Assembly (NCBI GenBank): GCA_017938215.1 | Contig: JAGBBZ010000017.1 | Coordinates: 1-64,000, forward strand | Direction of reading: 5' to 3' | Source: Eubacterium sp. | Lineage (GTDB): Bacteria; Bacillota; Clostridia; Lachnospirales; Lachnospiraceae | DNA: 64,000 bases | Shown here: positions 32,547-41,357 of the stretch, piece by piece | Layout: every line of letters starts with the position of its first letter | How positions within the stretch are numbered: the first letter of the stretch is position 1 | Made by a program: the position numbers and the translations under genes | Notes under the pieces: model-generated | Databases searched by the model: none | Told to the model about the DNA's origin: nothing | What the model saw: the letters and a program-made list of their open reading frames with translations, nothing else

Positions 32547-33134
32547 TTATCCAATAAAATACTCCACCAATATTTTAATCCCCAATAAGATCAAAATAAC
32601 GCCTCCGGCGATTTCTGCCTTTTTCTTATAGCGGGAGCCGAAGATATTTCCGATTTTTATGCCTATGATAGAAATCGTACAGGTAGTAATAGCGATAACA
32701 AGACAACCAATTAGGGTGTTCGTTAATGGATGGAGAGAATCACTGAGGTTTACCGGCACGCAGGCAAAGGTAATGCCCACAGCTAAAGCGTCAATGCTTG
32801 TGGCAATGGCGAGAAGGAGCATTTCACGGAAGCCTAAATTAGCATCGCCCTCATCTTCCTCATCCGACAATGCTTCGCGAATCATATTTCCACCGATGAG
32901 TCCGAGAAGGATAAAAGCAATCCAGGATGAAAAGGAGTCGATATAAGAGGCAAATTGAACTCCTAGTATGTAGCCAATAAAAGGCATAAGCCCCTGGAAG
33001 CATCCAAACCAAAGCCCTACAATAAGGCAACTTTTCCATTTTACTTTTGGCATGGCGAGACCTTTGCAGATTGCGACAGCAAAAGCGTCCATGGAAAGTC
33101 CAACGGCGAGAAAAAGTAATGTAATGAGATTCAT
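32547..33134 (-). CDS. mntP: Manganese efflux pump MntP
   Basis: A 195-residue protein with six hydrophobic helices. The conserved aspartates of the MntP (formerly YebN/DUF204) family are visible in helix 1 (SMDAFAVAICKG) and helix 4 (SIDALAVGITF). It exports Mn(II) to prevent toxicity. ATG at 33134-33132 is preceded by GGAGG; a further in-frame ATG at 33155 precedes the SD. The leader carries a yybP-ykoY-type Mn riboswitch with terminator, matching the known regulation of mntP genes in other bacteria. Confidence 0.93.
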   Translation of the reverse strand: MNLITLLFLAVGLSMDAFAVAICKGLAMPKVKWKSCLIVGLWFGCFQGLMPFIGYILGVQFASYIDSFSSWIAFILLGLIGGNMIREALSDEEDEGDANLGFREMLLLAIATSIDALAVGITFACVPVNLSDSLHPLTNTLIGCLVIAITTCTISIIGIKIGNIFGSRYKKKAEIAGGVILILLGIKILVEYFIG

Positions 33135-33154
33135 TTGTATGCTCCTCCTTTGCA

Positions 33155-33203
33155 TTTAAAAAGACTCATGTATGGCATTGCAAACAAAGCCATACATGAG
33201 TCT
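33155..33203 (-). terminator. Riboswitch-controlled intrinsic terminator of mntP
   Basis: Read on the minus strand, a perfect 15-bp stem (33203-33189 with 33176-33162, 12-nt loop) is followed by TTTTT, ending ~20 bases before the mntP start. The first arm overlaps the 3' end of the aptamer, so aptamer folding and terminator folding are mutually exclusive. Confidence 0.88.
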
Positions 33204-33300
33204 CGTTCATTAAGATATGCCAGACCAATCAGTGACCGGACAGTATGTTGACATATCACACAATCATAATTCTTGTGCAAACTACTCCCTCACAAGGTTT
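33191..33300 (-). ncRNA. yybP-ykoY family manganese riboswitch
   Basis: On the minus strand the leader contains the class's conserved pieces in order: GAGGGAGUAG near the 5' end, CAACAUACUG, CCGGUC...GGUCUGGCAU, and AACGAGACU at the 3' side, where the final segment also forms the terminator arm. This class binds Mn(II) and turns on efflux genes; here Mn binding should block the terminator and permit mntP expression. Recognised by eye, without a covariance search. Confidence 0.88.
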
Positions 33301-33304
33301 CTTT

Positions 33305-33334
33305 ATCATACTACAATTCCTATGTGTCTGTCAA
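33305..33334 (-). promoter_or_regulatory. Promoter of the mntP riboswitch transcript
   Basis: On the minus strand, TTGACA (33334-33329), an 18-bp spacer and TATGAT (33310-33305), immediately upstream of the aptamer. Confidence 0.7.
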
Positions 33335-33349
33335 GAAAAATTATCAATA

Positions 33350-33386
33350 AAAAACAACGCCGTCAAAATGCGACAGCGTTGTTTTT
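33350..33386. terminator. Bidirectional terminator after the PqqD-like gene
   Basis: An 11-bp perfect stem, AAAAACAACGC (33350-33360) with its complement at 33376-33386, gives a T-run on either strand. It terminates the minus-strand OPT/PqqD transcript ahead of the mntP promoter. Confidence 0.85.
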
Positions 33387-33394
33387 GCATACTT

Positions 33395-33739
33395 TTATTT
33401 TATTATTGTAATGAATTGAACTTGCTCCAGCTGAGCCACATACGTACAAAGCCGTTCGTACAATGGCTGAAGTTCCTCTCCAAACTGACGATCTGCTAAT
33501 TCTGCTATCTCCAAAACGGTGCGTGATCCGTCGATTTGCTTCCAGATAAAACTTCCGTATTTATCAAGATGAACTTGAGAAATCTTTGGTTTTTTTAAAA
33601 ACTTCTGCGCTAAGCGATTCATAACACCTTTGTTTTTTACATGGACTGTCACCAATTCATCCGAATCTTCACTCCAAGGAAAATCGGGATTGTGAACAGG
33701 GACATATTCCAAATAATTATTCTTTGTTTGCTTTTTCAT
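33395..33739 (-). CDS. PqqD-family protein (RRE-like)
   Basis: A 114-residue protein whose last ~75 residues fit the PqqD fold: a strand, then LDKYGSFIWKQIDGSRTVLEIAELADRQFG in pattern and a closing helix-strand (LCTYVAQLEQVQFI). PqqD-type domains (RiPP recognition elements) usually bind a precursor peptide for a radical SAM or other maturase. Here no maturase or precursor is adjacent; the gene overlaps the 3' end of an OPT transporter gene by 23 bases, indicating translational coupling. Its role in transport is unknown. Confidence 0.8.
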   Translation of the reverse strand: MKKQTKNNYLEYVPVHNPDFPWSEDSDELVTVHVKNKGVMNRLAQKFLKKPKISQVHLDKYGSFIWKQIDGSRTVLEIAELADRQFGEELQPLYERLCTYVAQLEQVQFITIIK

Positions 33740-35636
33740 CTTTACTCCAAATTGTGAACTTTAACAAAGCAAGAATCATCAGGGCAAGTAATACAATTCC
33801 ACCGATAATTCCAGTGTTTAATGTTTCAGACAAATTCATGGCATCGCTAAGACCTGCTACCGTAAGGATGGCAAGGAGGATTCCTACCAAACCTTCCCCG
33901 GCAATCATACCGGAACTAAAGAGGATTCCTTTGTTTACAATCTCTTTCCGTGCAGCTTCAGAAGCCATTTTCTTTTTATCGATAAACAGTCTTACCAAAC
34001 CACCGATCATGATACATACACTAAGATCCAATGGGAGATATAGACCAATTGCTACAGGGAGAACCGGAATTCCAAGAATCTCGATAACAACAGCGATAAA
34101 CACACCGATGAATACAAGGGTCCAAGGAAGATTTCCGTCCATAACACCTTCGACGATCATTTTCATCAAAGTTGCCTGAGGGGCAGCCAATTCTTCCGTA
34201 CCAAATCCCCAAGCAGAATCCAAAAGGTAAAGAACACCACCGATGGCAAAAGCGGATAAAATCGTACCGATTAATTCACCGATCTGCTGTTTTAATGGTG
34301 TGGCACCGAGAATGTATCCGGTTTTCAAGTCCTGTGAGGTGTCACCAGACATACAAGCCACGATGCAGATAACAGAACCAATGGCGATGGCAGCCTGCAT
34401 ACCGTGAATACCTACGTCACCAGTTGCCTTTAACATCATAGTTGAAAAAAGCAAGGTTGCAATTGCCATACCAGATACCGGGTTGTTACTGCTTCCAACC
34501 AATCCCACCATGCGGGAGGAAACGGTTGCAAAGAAAAATCCGAAAATTACAATGATAACAGCACCGAGCAAAGTAACTGGAATTGCTGGCAACAACCAAA
34601 TAAGAAGAATCATTACTGCAATTCCGCCAAGGATGATTTTCATGTTCAATTCTTGCGAAGTACGTTTTGGGGCAATGGCACTTCCGCCTTTCAAACTCTT
34701 GATGGAATCGCGGAAAGTGGAAATAATCAATGGAAGAGATTTGATCAAACTAATGATACCACCTGCTGCCACTGCGCCAGCACCGATATATCGAATATAC
34801 AGACTCCAAATCTGACTTGCTCCACCAGTGGCATATAATTCACCGATGGTAACATCTCCTGGGTATAAAATTGCATTTGCGCCGAAAAGATTGATGGCAG
34901 GAATGAGCACAAACCAACCGATGATTCCTCCGGCAAGCATGTAGGATGCGATTTTTGGACCACAGATATAACCGACACCGATGAGAGCGGGATATACTTG
35001 AGTGGAAAGTTCTGTTTTCAATGCAGAGATTTTAGCAGTAATGGCACCTGGAACAACGTAAAGTCCATCCACCAAAAATTTGCAAAGAGCAGCAAACCCC
35101 ATACCGATAAATACGGTATTGGCATTGGAGCCACCTTCTTCCCCTGCGAGAAGAACCTCTGCACAGGCAGTGTCTTCTGGATATGGAAGAGTGTTGTGTT
35201 CCTTTACAATTAAGGCATTACGCAACGGAACCATAAACAAGACACCTAAGATTCCTCCGCACATGGAGATGAGAGTCAACTCAAGTATTCCTGGTTTATC
35301 CATTTTTCCTTCTGCTGCCCAAAGGAACAGGGCGGGCATCGTGAAAATGGCACCGGCGGCCAAAGATTCACCGGCAGAACCGATGGTCTGAACGATGTTG
35401 CTTTCCAAAATGGAATATTTTAATTTGAATACTTTTAGGAGAGCACGAAACACTCCCATAGAGATGACCGCTGCCGGAATGGAAGCGGATACAGTCATAC
35501 CTACACGAAGACCTAAGTAGGCATTGGCGCCACCGAATATCACAGCAAGAAGCACACCGACGATGATCGCTTTAATGGATAATTCTTTTGTTACGCGATC
35601 CGCTGGAATATACGGCTTAAATTCTTTTTCTTTCAT
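33717..35636 (-). CDS. OPT-family oligopeptide transporter
   Basis: A 639-residue membrane protein with about 14-16 predicted helices. Family landmarks include the N-terminal GANAYLGLRVGMTVSASIPA-type segment, SAGESLAAGAIFTMPAL and PEDTACAEVL. Members import oligopeptides or peptide-derived metal chelates using the proton gradient. Start ATG at 35636 has AAAGGA about a dozen bases upstream. It is the first gene of a two-gene minus-strand operon with a PqqD-like gene and is divergent from spo0A. Confidence 0.92.
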   Translation of the reverse strand: MKEKEFKPYIPADRVTKELSIKAIIVGVLLAVIFGGANAYLGLRVGMTVSASIPAAVISMGVFRALLKVFKLKYSILESNIVQTIGSAGESLAAGAIFTMPALFLWAAEGKMDKPGILELTLISMCGGILGVLFMVPLRNALIVKEHNTLPYPEDTACAEVLLAGEEGGSNANTVFIGMGFAALCKFLVDGLYVVPGAITAKISALKTELSTQVYPALIGVGYICGPKIASYMLAGGIIGWFVLIPAINLFGANAILYPGDVTIGELYATGGASQIWSLYIRYIGAGAVAAGGIISLIKSLPLIISTFRDSIKSLKGGSAIAPKRTSQELNMKIILGGIAVMILLIWLLPAIPVTLLGAVIIVIFGFFFATVSSRMVGLVGSSNNPVSGMAIATLLFSTMMLKATGDVGIHGMQAAIAIGSVICIVACMSGDTSQDLKTGYILGATPLKQQIGELIGTILSAFAIGGVLYLLDSAWGFGTEELAAPQATLMKMIVEGVMDGNLPWTLVFIGVFIAVVIEILGIPVLPVAIGLYLPLDLSVCIMIGGLVRLFIDKKKMASEAARKEIVNKGILFSSGMIAGEGLVGILLAILTVAGLSDAMNLSETLNTGIIGGIVLLALMILALLKFTIWSKDEKANKE

Positions 35637-35704
35637 AGTAAAAATACGTCCTTTCTTTCATGGGATTAGTATGCGTCTCCCATAAAAATTTATGTTTTAA
35701 TACT

Positions 35705-35733
35705 ATAATAAATGACACCGCAAAGTTGGTCAA
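35705..35733 (-). promoter_or_regulatory. Promoter of the OPT/PqqD operon
   Basis: On the minus strand, TTGACC (35733-35728), 17 bp, TATTAT (35710-35705). The leader between it and the gene contains a 6-bp hairpin, ATGGGA with TCCCAT, near 35661-35684. Confidence 0.6.
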
Positions 35734-35837
35734 GTAAATAAAAATGGAAAAAGGGTAAAAAGTGTTAAAAAATGTCCAAAAATGGAAAAAGGACACAAGA
35801 AATGCTGATGAAAATGGGGTTTTTCTTTGAAATCCTC

Positions 35838-35866
35838 TTGCAAAAGAGAAAAAAAGCATATATAAT
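35838..35866 (+). promoter_or_regulatory. Sigma-A promoter of spo0A
   Basis: TTGCAA (35838-35843), exactly 17 bp, perfect TATAAT (35861-35866), 59 bases before the start codon. Confidence 0.7.
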
Positions 35867-35925
35867 GCGTGCATGACGTATGCAGATACATCAAATATTT
35901 ATTAGTAAATAGGGAGGGAATACAA

Positions 35926-36738
35926 TTGAACAAAGTAAAAGTTTTAATTGTAGATGACAGTGTGAGAACTGCAACAATGATTGAAGAGGCCTTACAGGAA
36001 GATGATGGCGTGGAAATCGTGGGACACGCAGGAGATGGTGTTGAGGCCATTGAGATGATTCGTGAAACGACACCGGATATTGTCTTTTTGGATTTGATCA
36101 TGCCAAAGATGGATGGACTTGTGGTTTTGGAAAAGGTGCATAAGGGAGTACCGGGAATCGAAAAACGTCCGGATTTTGTCGTTGTTACAGCGGTGACACA
36201 GGATAATGTAATGCAGACGGCATTTCAGTACGGGGCGTCATACTATGTGCTTAAGCCATTTGAGAAAGAGACGATTTTAGCGAAGGTGCAGCAACTGAAG
36301 CCAGATAATAAGTTTCGGATTTTGGCTTCTTCAGGCGCAGAGCGCGGAGGGAGTGAGAATAATGGTTATAACCTGGAAATTGATGTGACCAATATTATTC
36401 ATGAGATTGGTGTTCCTGCACATATAAAAGGATATCAGTATCTGCGAGATGCCATTATGATGTCAGTGGATGATAGTGAAATGTTGAATTCTATCACGAA
36501 AATTTTGTATCCGTCCATTGCGAAGCAACATAAGACCACACCGAGCCGGGTGGAACGCGCCATTCGGCATGCCATCGAAGTGGCGTGGACGAGAGGAAAG
36601 GTGGACACCATTGATGAGTTGTTTGGATATACCGTGAACAATGGAAAGGGAAAGCCGATGAATTCGGAGTTTGTGGCATTGATTGCAGATAAGATTCGCT
36701 TGGAGCAAAAAGTACGTGCCCAGGGACGAGCGCTGTAG
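35926..36738 (+). CDS. spo0A: Sporulation transcription factor Spo0A
   Basis: A 270-residue master regulator of sporulation, close to the usual length. The receiver domain has DD (10-11), phosphoacceptor Asp56 (LDLIMP) and LKPF. The C-terminal effector domain carries the Spo0A hallmarks [28 protein letters not shown] and the recognition region [17 protein letters not shown]. The start is TTG 35926, with GGGAGGG 7 bases upstream; no ATG fits, which is a notable feature. spoIVB, often the upstream neighbour in Bacilli and Clostridia, is absent here. A terminator follows. Confidence 0.97.
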   Translation: MNKVKVLIVDDSVRTATMIEEALQEDDGVEIVGHAGDGVEAIEMIRETTPDIVFLDLIMPKMDGLVVLEKVHKGVPGIEKRPDFVVVTAVTQDNVMQTAFQYGASYYVLKPFEKETILAKVQQLKPDNKFRILASSGAERGGSENNGYNLEIDVTNIIHEIGVPAHIKGYQYLRDAIMMSVDDSEMLNSITKILYPSIAKQHKTTPSRVERAIRHAIEVAWTRGKVDTIDELFGYTVNNGKGKPMNSEFVALIADKIRLEQKVRAQGRAL

Positions 36739-36774
36739 CGTCAAACCGTGGGAAAAGTAAAGAAAAAAGGTGAT

Positions 36775-36817
36775 GCACCAGTGCGTGAAAGAAAAATGAA
36801 CGCGCTGGTGCTTTTTT
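36775..36817 (+). terminator. Rho-independent terminator of spo0A
   Basis: A 12-bp stem, 36775-36786 with 36800-36811 (one G-T pair), followed by six Ts. Confidence 0.9.
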
Positions 36818-36834
36818 GTTTCACTAGTTGCATT

Positions 36835-36862
36835 TTGACTTGTTTTCTTATATAATTATAAG
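36835..36862 (+). promoter_or_regulatory. Promoter of the rel-hemZ-hisS-aspS operon
   Basis: TTGACT (36835-36840) followed 16 bases later by TATAAG (36857-36862); an overlapping TATAAT at 36851 is closer than usual. Confidence 0.55.
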
Positions 36863-36912
36863 TACTGTGAAGAAGAATACGCAGCCGGATGGTTTAGAAA
36901 GGGTTGAGAACT

Positions 36913-39237
36913 ATGATACAAGACAGACAAAGTGGTTTGATTGAAAAATTTGATACAGGAGAACTGTCGCAGGACATTATTCCACCCAATTTTACGGACC
37001 CCGATGTATTATTCGAAGTGTTGAAAAAGATTATTCTTGCCGAGCATCCCGAGGATGATTTGACAATTATTACAAAAGCATATGAACTGGCAAAGGAAGC
37101 GCATAAGGATCAGAAAAGAAAGTCCGGAGAACCGTACCTTATTCATCCGGTATGTGTTGCCATTATTCTTGCCCAGATCAATATGGATAAAGAGACAATT
37201 GTTGGTGGACTTCTCCATGACGTGGTTGAAGACACAAAATACACAGTAGAAGAAATTACAGAGTTATTTAGTGAAGAAATTGCACTTATGGTTGATGGCG
37301 TTACCAAACTGACGCAGTTGAACTATTCTGCAGACAAATTGGATGTGCAGGCGGAGAATCTTCGAAAAATGTTTCTTGCCATGGCGAAAGATATCCGAGT
37401 GATTATTATCAAATTGGCGGACCGACTTCATAACATGCGTACGCTTCAGTTTATGAAGCCGGAGAAACAAAAAGAAAAAGCAAGAGAGACTATGGATATC
37501 TATGCACCGATTGCCCATCGTCTCGGTATTTCGAAAGTGAAGGTAGAGTTGGATGACCTGTCTTTGCAATATTTGGAACCGGAAAGTTATAAGGAACTGG
37601 ACGAAAAGTTCAGTCACCATCGAGAAGAAAAAGAAGCCTTCGTGAAGGATATTATGGCAGAAGTGCGAAAACATCTGGAAGAGGGGGGCATTGAGGCCAC
37701 CATCGATGGACGTGTCAAGCATTTGTTCAGTATTTACCGGAAAATGGTGAATCAGGATAAGACGTTTGATCAGATTTATGATTTGTTTGCGGTACGTATT
37801 ATTGTTAATAATGAGCAACAATGCTACACGGCATTGGGGATTATCCATGAAATGTATAAGCCAATTCCAGGGCGATTCAAAGATTACATTGCGATGCCGA
37901 AACCAAATCATTATCAGTCGCTTCACACAACGCTAATTAGTCCGAATGGTCAGCCATTTGAGATTCAGATTCGTACGTATGAGATGCATCAGACAGCGGA
38001 ATATGGTATCGCAGCTCATTGGAAATATAAAGAGACAAAAGGAAGCGACGATACGGTCGAAAATGAAGAAGCAAAATTGGCATGGCTTCGTCAGATTCTG
38101 GAGTGGCAAAGCGATATGTCAGATAACAAAGAATTCTTAAGTGTCATTAAGAGCGATTTGAATTTGTTTTCAGACAGTGTGTATTGCTTTACACCAAACG
38201 GAGATGTAAAGACACTTCCGGCGGGATCGAATACGATTGACTTTGCTTATGCGGTACATACCGCCGTTGGTAATAAGATGGTAGGTGCCAGAGTGAATGG
38301 GAATTTGGTGAAGTTGGATTATCAAATTCAAAATGGAGACCGAATTGATATCATTACGTCTCAAAATAGTAAGGGTCCAAGCCGTGATTGGCTTGCTATG
38401 GTAAAGAGCACACAGGCCAAAAATAAGATTAATCAGTGGTTCCGCAGCGAGTTCAAAGAAGAAAACATTGTACGCGGAAAGGATCTTTTGCAGCAATATG
38501 CAAAGACGAAAGGCATTGATCTTTACAAATTGGTGAAGCCGGAGTATACAGAGGCTTGTAAGAGAAAATATGGATTTAAAGATTGGGATTCTGTCTGTGC
38601 TGCCATTGGACATGGCGGTTTGAAGGAAGGACAGGTCATCAATAAACTTCAATACGAATATGATAAAAAGAACAAGAGAATTGTATCGGATGCGCAAGTT
38701 CTTGAAGTTATTGAGAGTGCTAAGGAGGCGAAGGCTGCCAAATATGCTCATCCGGGTGAGAGTCTTGCGAAAAGTAAGAGTGGTATTATCGTGGAAGGCT
38801 TGGATGATCTTGCTGTTCGCTTTTCCCGTTGCTGTAATCCGGTGCCGGGAGATGAAATCATTGGTTTTGTGACACGTGGTCGCGGGGTATCCATTCATCG
38901 GACGGATTGTGTGAATATGATTCATCTTCCAGTGGACGAACGGAATCGTCTTATTGAGGCGGAGTGGAGTCCGGAGGCGAAAGGAAATAATGAATATTAT
39001 CCGGTAGAGATTGTAATCTATTCTTACAATCGAAGTGGTGTATTGTTTGATGTGTCCCGTATCTTTACGGAAAATGAAATCGATGTGAAATCTATGAATG
39101 TTCGTACCACAAAACAAGAGAAAGCTACTATTGTTGTGGGCTTTGAAACAAAAGGTGTGGAGCAGTTAAACAAGCTTGTGAAGAAGCTTCGTGGTGTGGA
39201 GAGCGTCATCGATATTGAACGTCGTTCCAACGGATAA
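36913..39237 (+). CDS. rel: Bifunctional (p)ppGpp synthetase/hydrolase Rel
   Basis: A 774-residue RelA/SpoT homologue of normal length. The N-terminal HD hydrolase domain has HDVVEDT (102-108), indicating intact hydrolase; the synthetase domain shows RFKDYIAMPKPNHYQSLHTT in the 310-330 region. TGS (about 405-470), a zinc-finger-like region with SRCCNPVPGD, and a C-terminal ACT domain (about 695-770) follow. It makes and degrades (p)ppGpp in response to starvation. ATG 36913 follows AAAGGG by 9 bases. It heads an operon with an MBL hydrolase, hemZ, hisS and aspS, an order common in Clostridia. Confidence 0.96.
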   Translation: MIQDRQSGLIEKFDTGELSQDIIPPNFTDPDVLFEVLKKIILAEHPEDDLTIITKAYELAKEAHKDQKRKSGEPYLIHPVCVAIILAQINMDKETIVGGLLHDVVEDTKYTVEEITELFSEEIALMVDGVTKLTQLNYSADKLDVQAENLRKMFLAMAKDIRVIIIKLADRLHNMRTLQFMKPEKQKEKARETMDIYAPIAHRLGISKVKVELDDLSLQYLEPESYKELDEKFSHHREEKEAFVKDIMAEVRKHLEEGGIEATIDGRVKHLFSIYRKMVNQDKTFDQIYDLFAVRIIVNNEQQCYTALGIIHEMYKPIPGRFKDYIAMPKPNHYQSLHTTLISPNGQPFEIQIRTYEMHQTAEYGIAAHWKYKETKGSDDTVENEEAKLAWLRQILEWQSDMSDNKEFLSVIKSDLNLFSDSVYCFTPNGDVKTLPAGSNTIDFAYAVHTAVGNKMVGARVNGNLVKLDYQIQNGDRIDIITSQNSKGPSRDWLAMVKSTQAKNKINQWFRSEFKEENIVRGKDLLQQYAKTKGIDLYKLVKPEYTEACKRKYGFKDWDSVCAAIGHGGLKEGQVINKLQYEYDKKNKRIVSDAQVLEVIESAKEAKAAKYAHPGESLAKSKSGIIVEGLDDLAVRFSRCCNPVPGDEIIGFVTRGRGVSIHRTDCVNMIHLPVDERNRLIEAEWSPEAKGNNEYYPVEIVIYSYNRSGVLFDVSRIFTENEIDVKSMNVRTTKQEKATIVVGFETKGVEQLNKLVKKLRGVESVIDIERRSNG

Positions 39238-39260
39238 TGTGTAAATTTGGAGGACTATAT

Positions 39261-39902
39261 ATGAAAATAAATGGACTAGACATTGATTCCGCAGTTGTGG
39301 GCAGTGTTGGGACAAATTGTTATATTGTAAGAAAAGAAGGTTCGAATCGCTGCGTTGTCATCGATCCGGGCGATAGTGGAAAAGAGTTGGCGAACTTTGT
39401 GAAAAACCAAAGTTTGGAAGTGGAAGATATTTTGTTGACTCATGCACATTTTGATCATATCCTTGGCGTGACGGATTTGAAGGCGAATGCCGGGGGTAGA
39501 ATTTGTGTATTGGAGGAAGAAAAGGAATTGTTGGAGGATGCTAATCTCAATGTATCTTCTATGGTTGGGCAAGCTATTTGTTTGCAAGCAGACGTTCTTT
39601 TGAAGGATGGACAGACGTATGAGACGGCGGATATGAAATTTTCAGTGATTCATACACCGGGACATACAAAGGGGAGTTGTTGCTTTTACTTAAAAGAAGA
39701 AGGTATTTTGTTTAGTGGGGATATGTTGTTTTTAGAATCCATCGGACGTACCGATTTGCCTACAGGAAATGGCAGAGCGATTTTAGAATCCTTGGATCAA
39801 AAGGTGCTTACGTTGCCGGAAGATGTTAAGGTGTTTCCAGGGCATGGACCAGCGACGGATATTGGTTATGAAAAGGCAAATAACCCATATGCGGGAATGT
39901 AA
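39261..39902 (+). CDS. MBL-fold hydrolase (glyoxalase II-like)
   Basis: A 213-residue metallo-beta-lactamase-fold protein with the full metal set: THAHFDH, HTPGHTKG, FSGDML and FPGHGP. It resembles YcbL/GloB-type hydrolases, which cleave thioesters such as S-lactoylglutathione analogues; the true substrate is uncertain. ATG 39261 follows GGAGG. It sits 23 bases after rel and 12 bases before hemZ within the operon. Confidence 0.9.
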   Translation: MKINGLDIDSAVVGSVGTNCYIVRKEGSNRCVVIDPGDSGKELANFVKNQSLEVEDILLTHAHFDHILGVTDLKANAGGRICVLEEEKELLEDANLNVSSMVGQAICLQADVLLKDGQTYETADMKFSVIHTPGHTKGSCCFYLKEEGILFSGDMLFLESIGRTDLPTGNGRAILESLDQKVLTLPEDVKVFPGHGPATDIGYEKANNPYAGM

Positions 39903-39914
39903 ACGGTGACGAGA

Positions 39915-41336
39915 ATGATTCGAATAACGAGTAAGGATAATGAATTTTCCTATGATTTAAAAGCACTGGCAATGGCGTTTTATCCTGCGCAGGAATGTGT
40001 GACGAAGGAAGAAGCGTCATGGTTAGATAAGCAAGGCTATACCATGTGTCTTGAGATGGATGGGGAATTGGTTTACGAGGATTTTTTACCAATGCCATAT
40101 ACGAAAAATCAAGTCAAGCAAAGATTTTATCGATTTTTAAGTAAATACTCAGGAAAGTCCCTTCCTTGGGGGATTTTGACAGGAATCCGTCCGGCTAAGA
40201 TTGCTCTTCGAATGCTTATGGCAGGAGAGAAAAAAGTCGATATATTAGATAAGTTAAAAAATGAATATCTCTGTTGTGAAGAGAAAGCAGATTTGGCCAT
40301 GGCAGTGGCAGAAAAAGAGTATGCGTTGACAGGAGCCATGGATCACGAAAACAGTGTGAGCATTTACATTGGAATCCCATTTTGTCCAAGCATATGCGCG
40401 TATTGCTCCTTTTCATCCTACCCCTATAAACAATACGAGAAAAAGGTAGATGAATACTTGGAAGCCTTGGAAAAAGAAATCACTTTCGTGGCAGAGCAGA
40501 TTCGCCACAAGACAGTGCAATCGGTATACATTGGTGGAGGGACTCCGACATCGTTGAATGAAGAACAGTTTGAACGATTGCTTCAGATGGTGGAGCGACA
40601 TCTCCCGATGAGGGAGGATTTAGAATATACCGTGGAGGCAGGGCGTCCGGATAGTATCACTCGTGGGAAATTAGTCAGCATGAAGAATCATCATGTAACA
40701 CGGATTTCCATTAATCCGCAGACGATGAAGCAAAGGACGTTGGACCTTCTGGGGCGACGTCATACCGTGGAAGAAATTCATACGGTGTACGACATGGCAA
40801 GAGAACTTGGATTTGATAACATCAACATGGATCTTATTGTGGGATTGCCGGAAGAGACGCCAGAGGACTTTCAGAGAACCTTAGCGGAAGTTCACGCCAT
40901 GGGACCGGATAGCATTACGGTCCATACACTGGTGATCAAGCGGGCTTCACGGATGCGTCGCGAGCAATTGGAGCAAGGCGGCGAGGTTCGCGAAGAAGAT
41001 GACTACATTCCACAGATGCAGGATTTGTCCGAGCAGTTTTGTCGGGAACATGGATATGAACCATATTACATGTATCGTCAGAAAAATAAAGCCGTGACGA
41101 CGCGCAATACCAATCAAGAAAATGTGGCATATGCAAAACCGGGGAAGGAATGCTTGTACAACATTTTCATGATGGAAGAGCTTCAATCCATCTTGGCTCT
41201 TGGCAGTGGTGGTTCGTCAAAGTATGTATTCCATGGGGAAGATCGCATGGAACGCGTGGAAAATGTAAAAAGTGTGGATGATTACATCAACCGCATTGAG
41301 GATATGTTAAATAGAAAATTGAAATTTTCTTTATAA
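39915..41336 (+). CDS. hemZ: Coproporphyrinogen dehydrogenase-like radical SAM protein HemZ
   Basis: A 473-residue HemN-type radical SAM protein. An N-terminal ~150-residue extension distinguishes HemZ from HemN/HemW. The cluster motif CPSICAYC places cysteines at 157, 161 and 164, followed by YIGGGTPTSL. HemZ is described as an oxygen-independent coproporphyrinogen III oxidase in Bacilli, but in Clostridia that lack full haem synthesis the role is uncertain. ATG 39915 is preferred (GGTGA as SD); GTG 39906 is an alternative. Confidence 0.9.
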   Translation: MIRITSKDNEFSYDLKALAMAFYPAQECVTKEEASWLDKQGYTMCLEMDGELVYEDFLPMPYTKNQVKQRFYRFLSKYSGKSLPWGILTGIRPAKIALRMLMAGEKKVDILDKLKNEYLCCEEKADLAMAVAEKEYALTGAMDHENSVSIYIGIPFCPSICAYCSFSSYPYKQYEKKVDEYLEALEKEITFVAEQIRHKTVQSVYIGGGTPTSLNEEQFERLLQMVERHLPMREDLEYTVEAGRPDSITRGKLVSMKNHHVTRISINPQTMKQRTLDLLGRRHTVEEIHTVYDMARELGFDNINMDLIVGLPEETPEDFQRTLAEVHAMGPDSITVHTLVIKRASRMRREQLEQGGEVREEDDYIPQMQDLSEQFCREHGYEPYYMYRQKNKAVTTRNTNQENVAYAKPGKECLYNIFMMEELQSILALGSGGSSKYVFHGEDRMERVENVKSVDDYINRIEDMLNRKLKFSL

Positions 41337-41357
41337 TAAGTTTTGGAGGAAGATAAA

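Noticed and set aside
33191..33386. Small plus-strand frames (about 64-84 codons) at 33.2-33.5 kb
   Set aside because: They overlap the riboswitch and terminator on the opposite strand and lack ribosome-binding sites.
37264..37926. Open frame of 220 codons antisense to the rel synthetase domain
   Set aside because: Shadow of a strongly conserved gene; no recognisable motif.
38170..39117. Open frame of 315 codons antisense to rel
   Set aside because: It lies wholly within the conserved rel coding sequence and shows no domain or ribosome-binding site.
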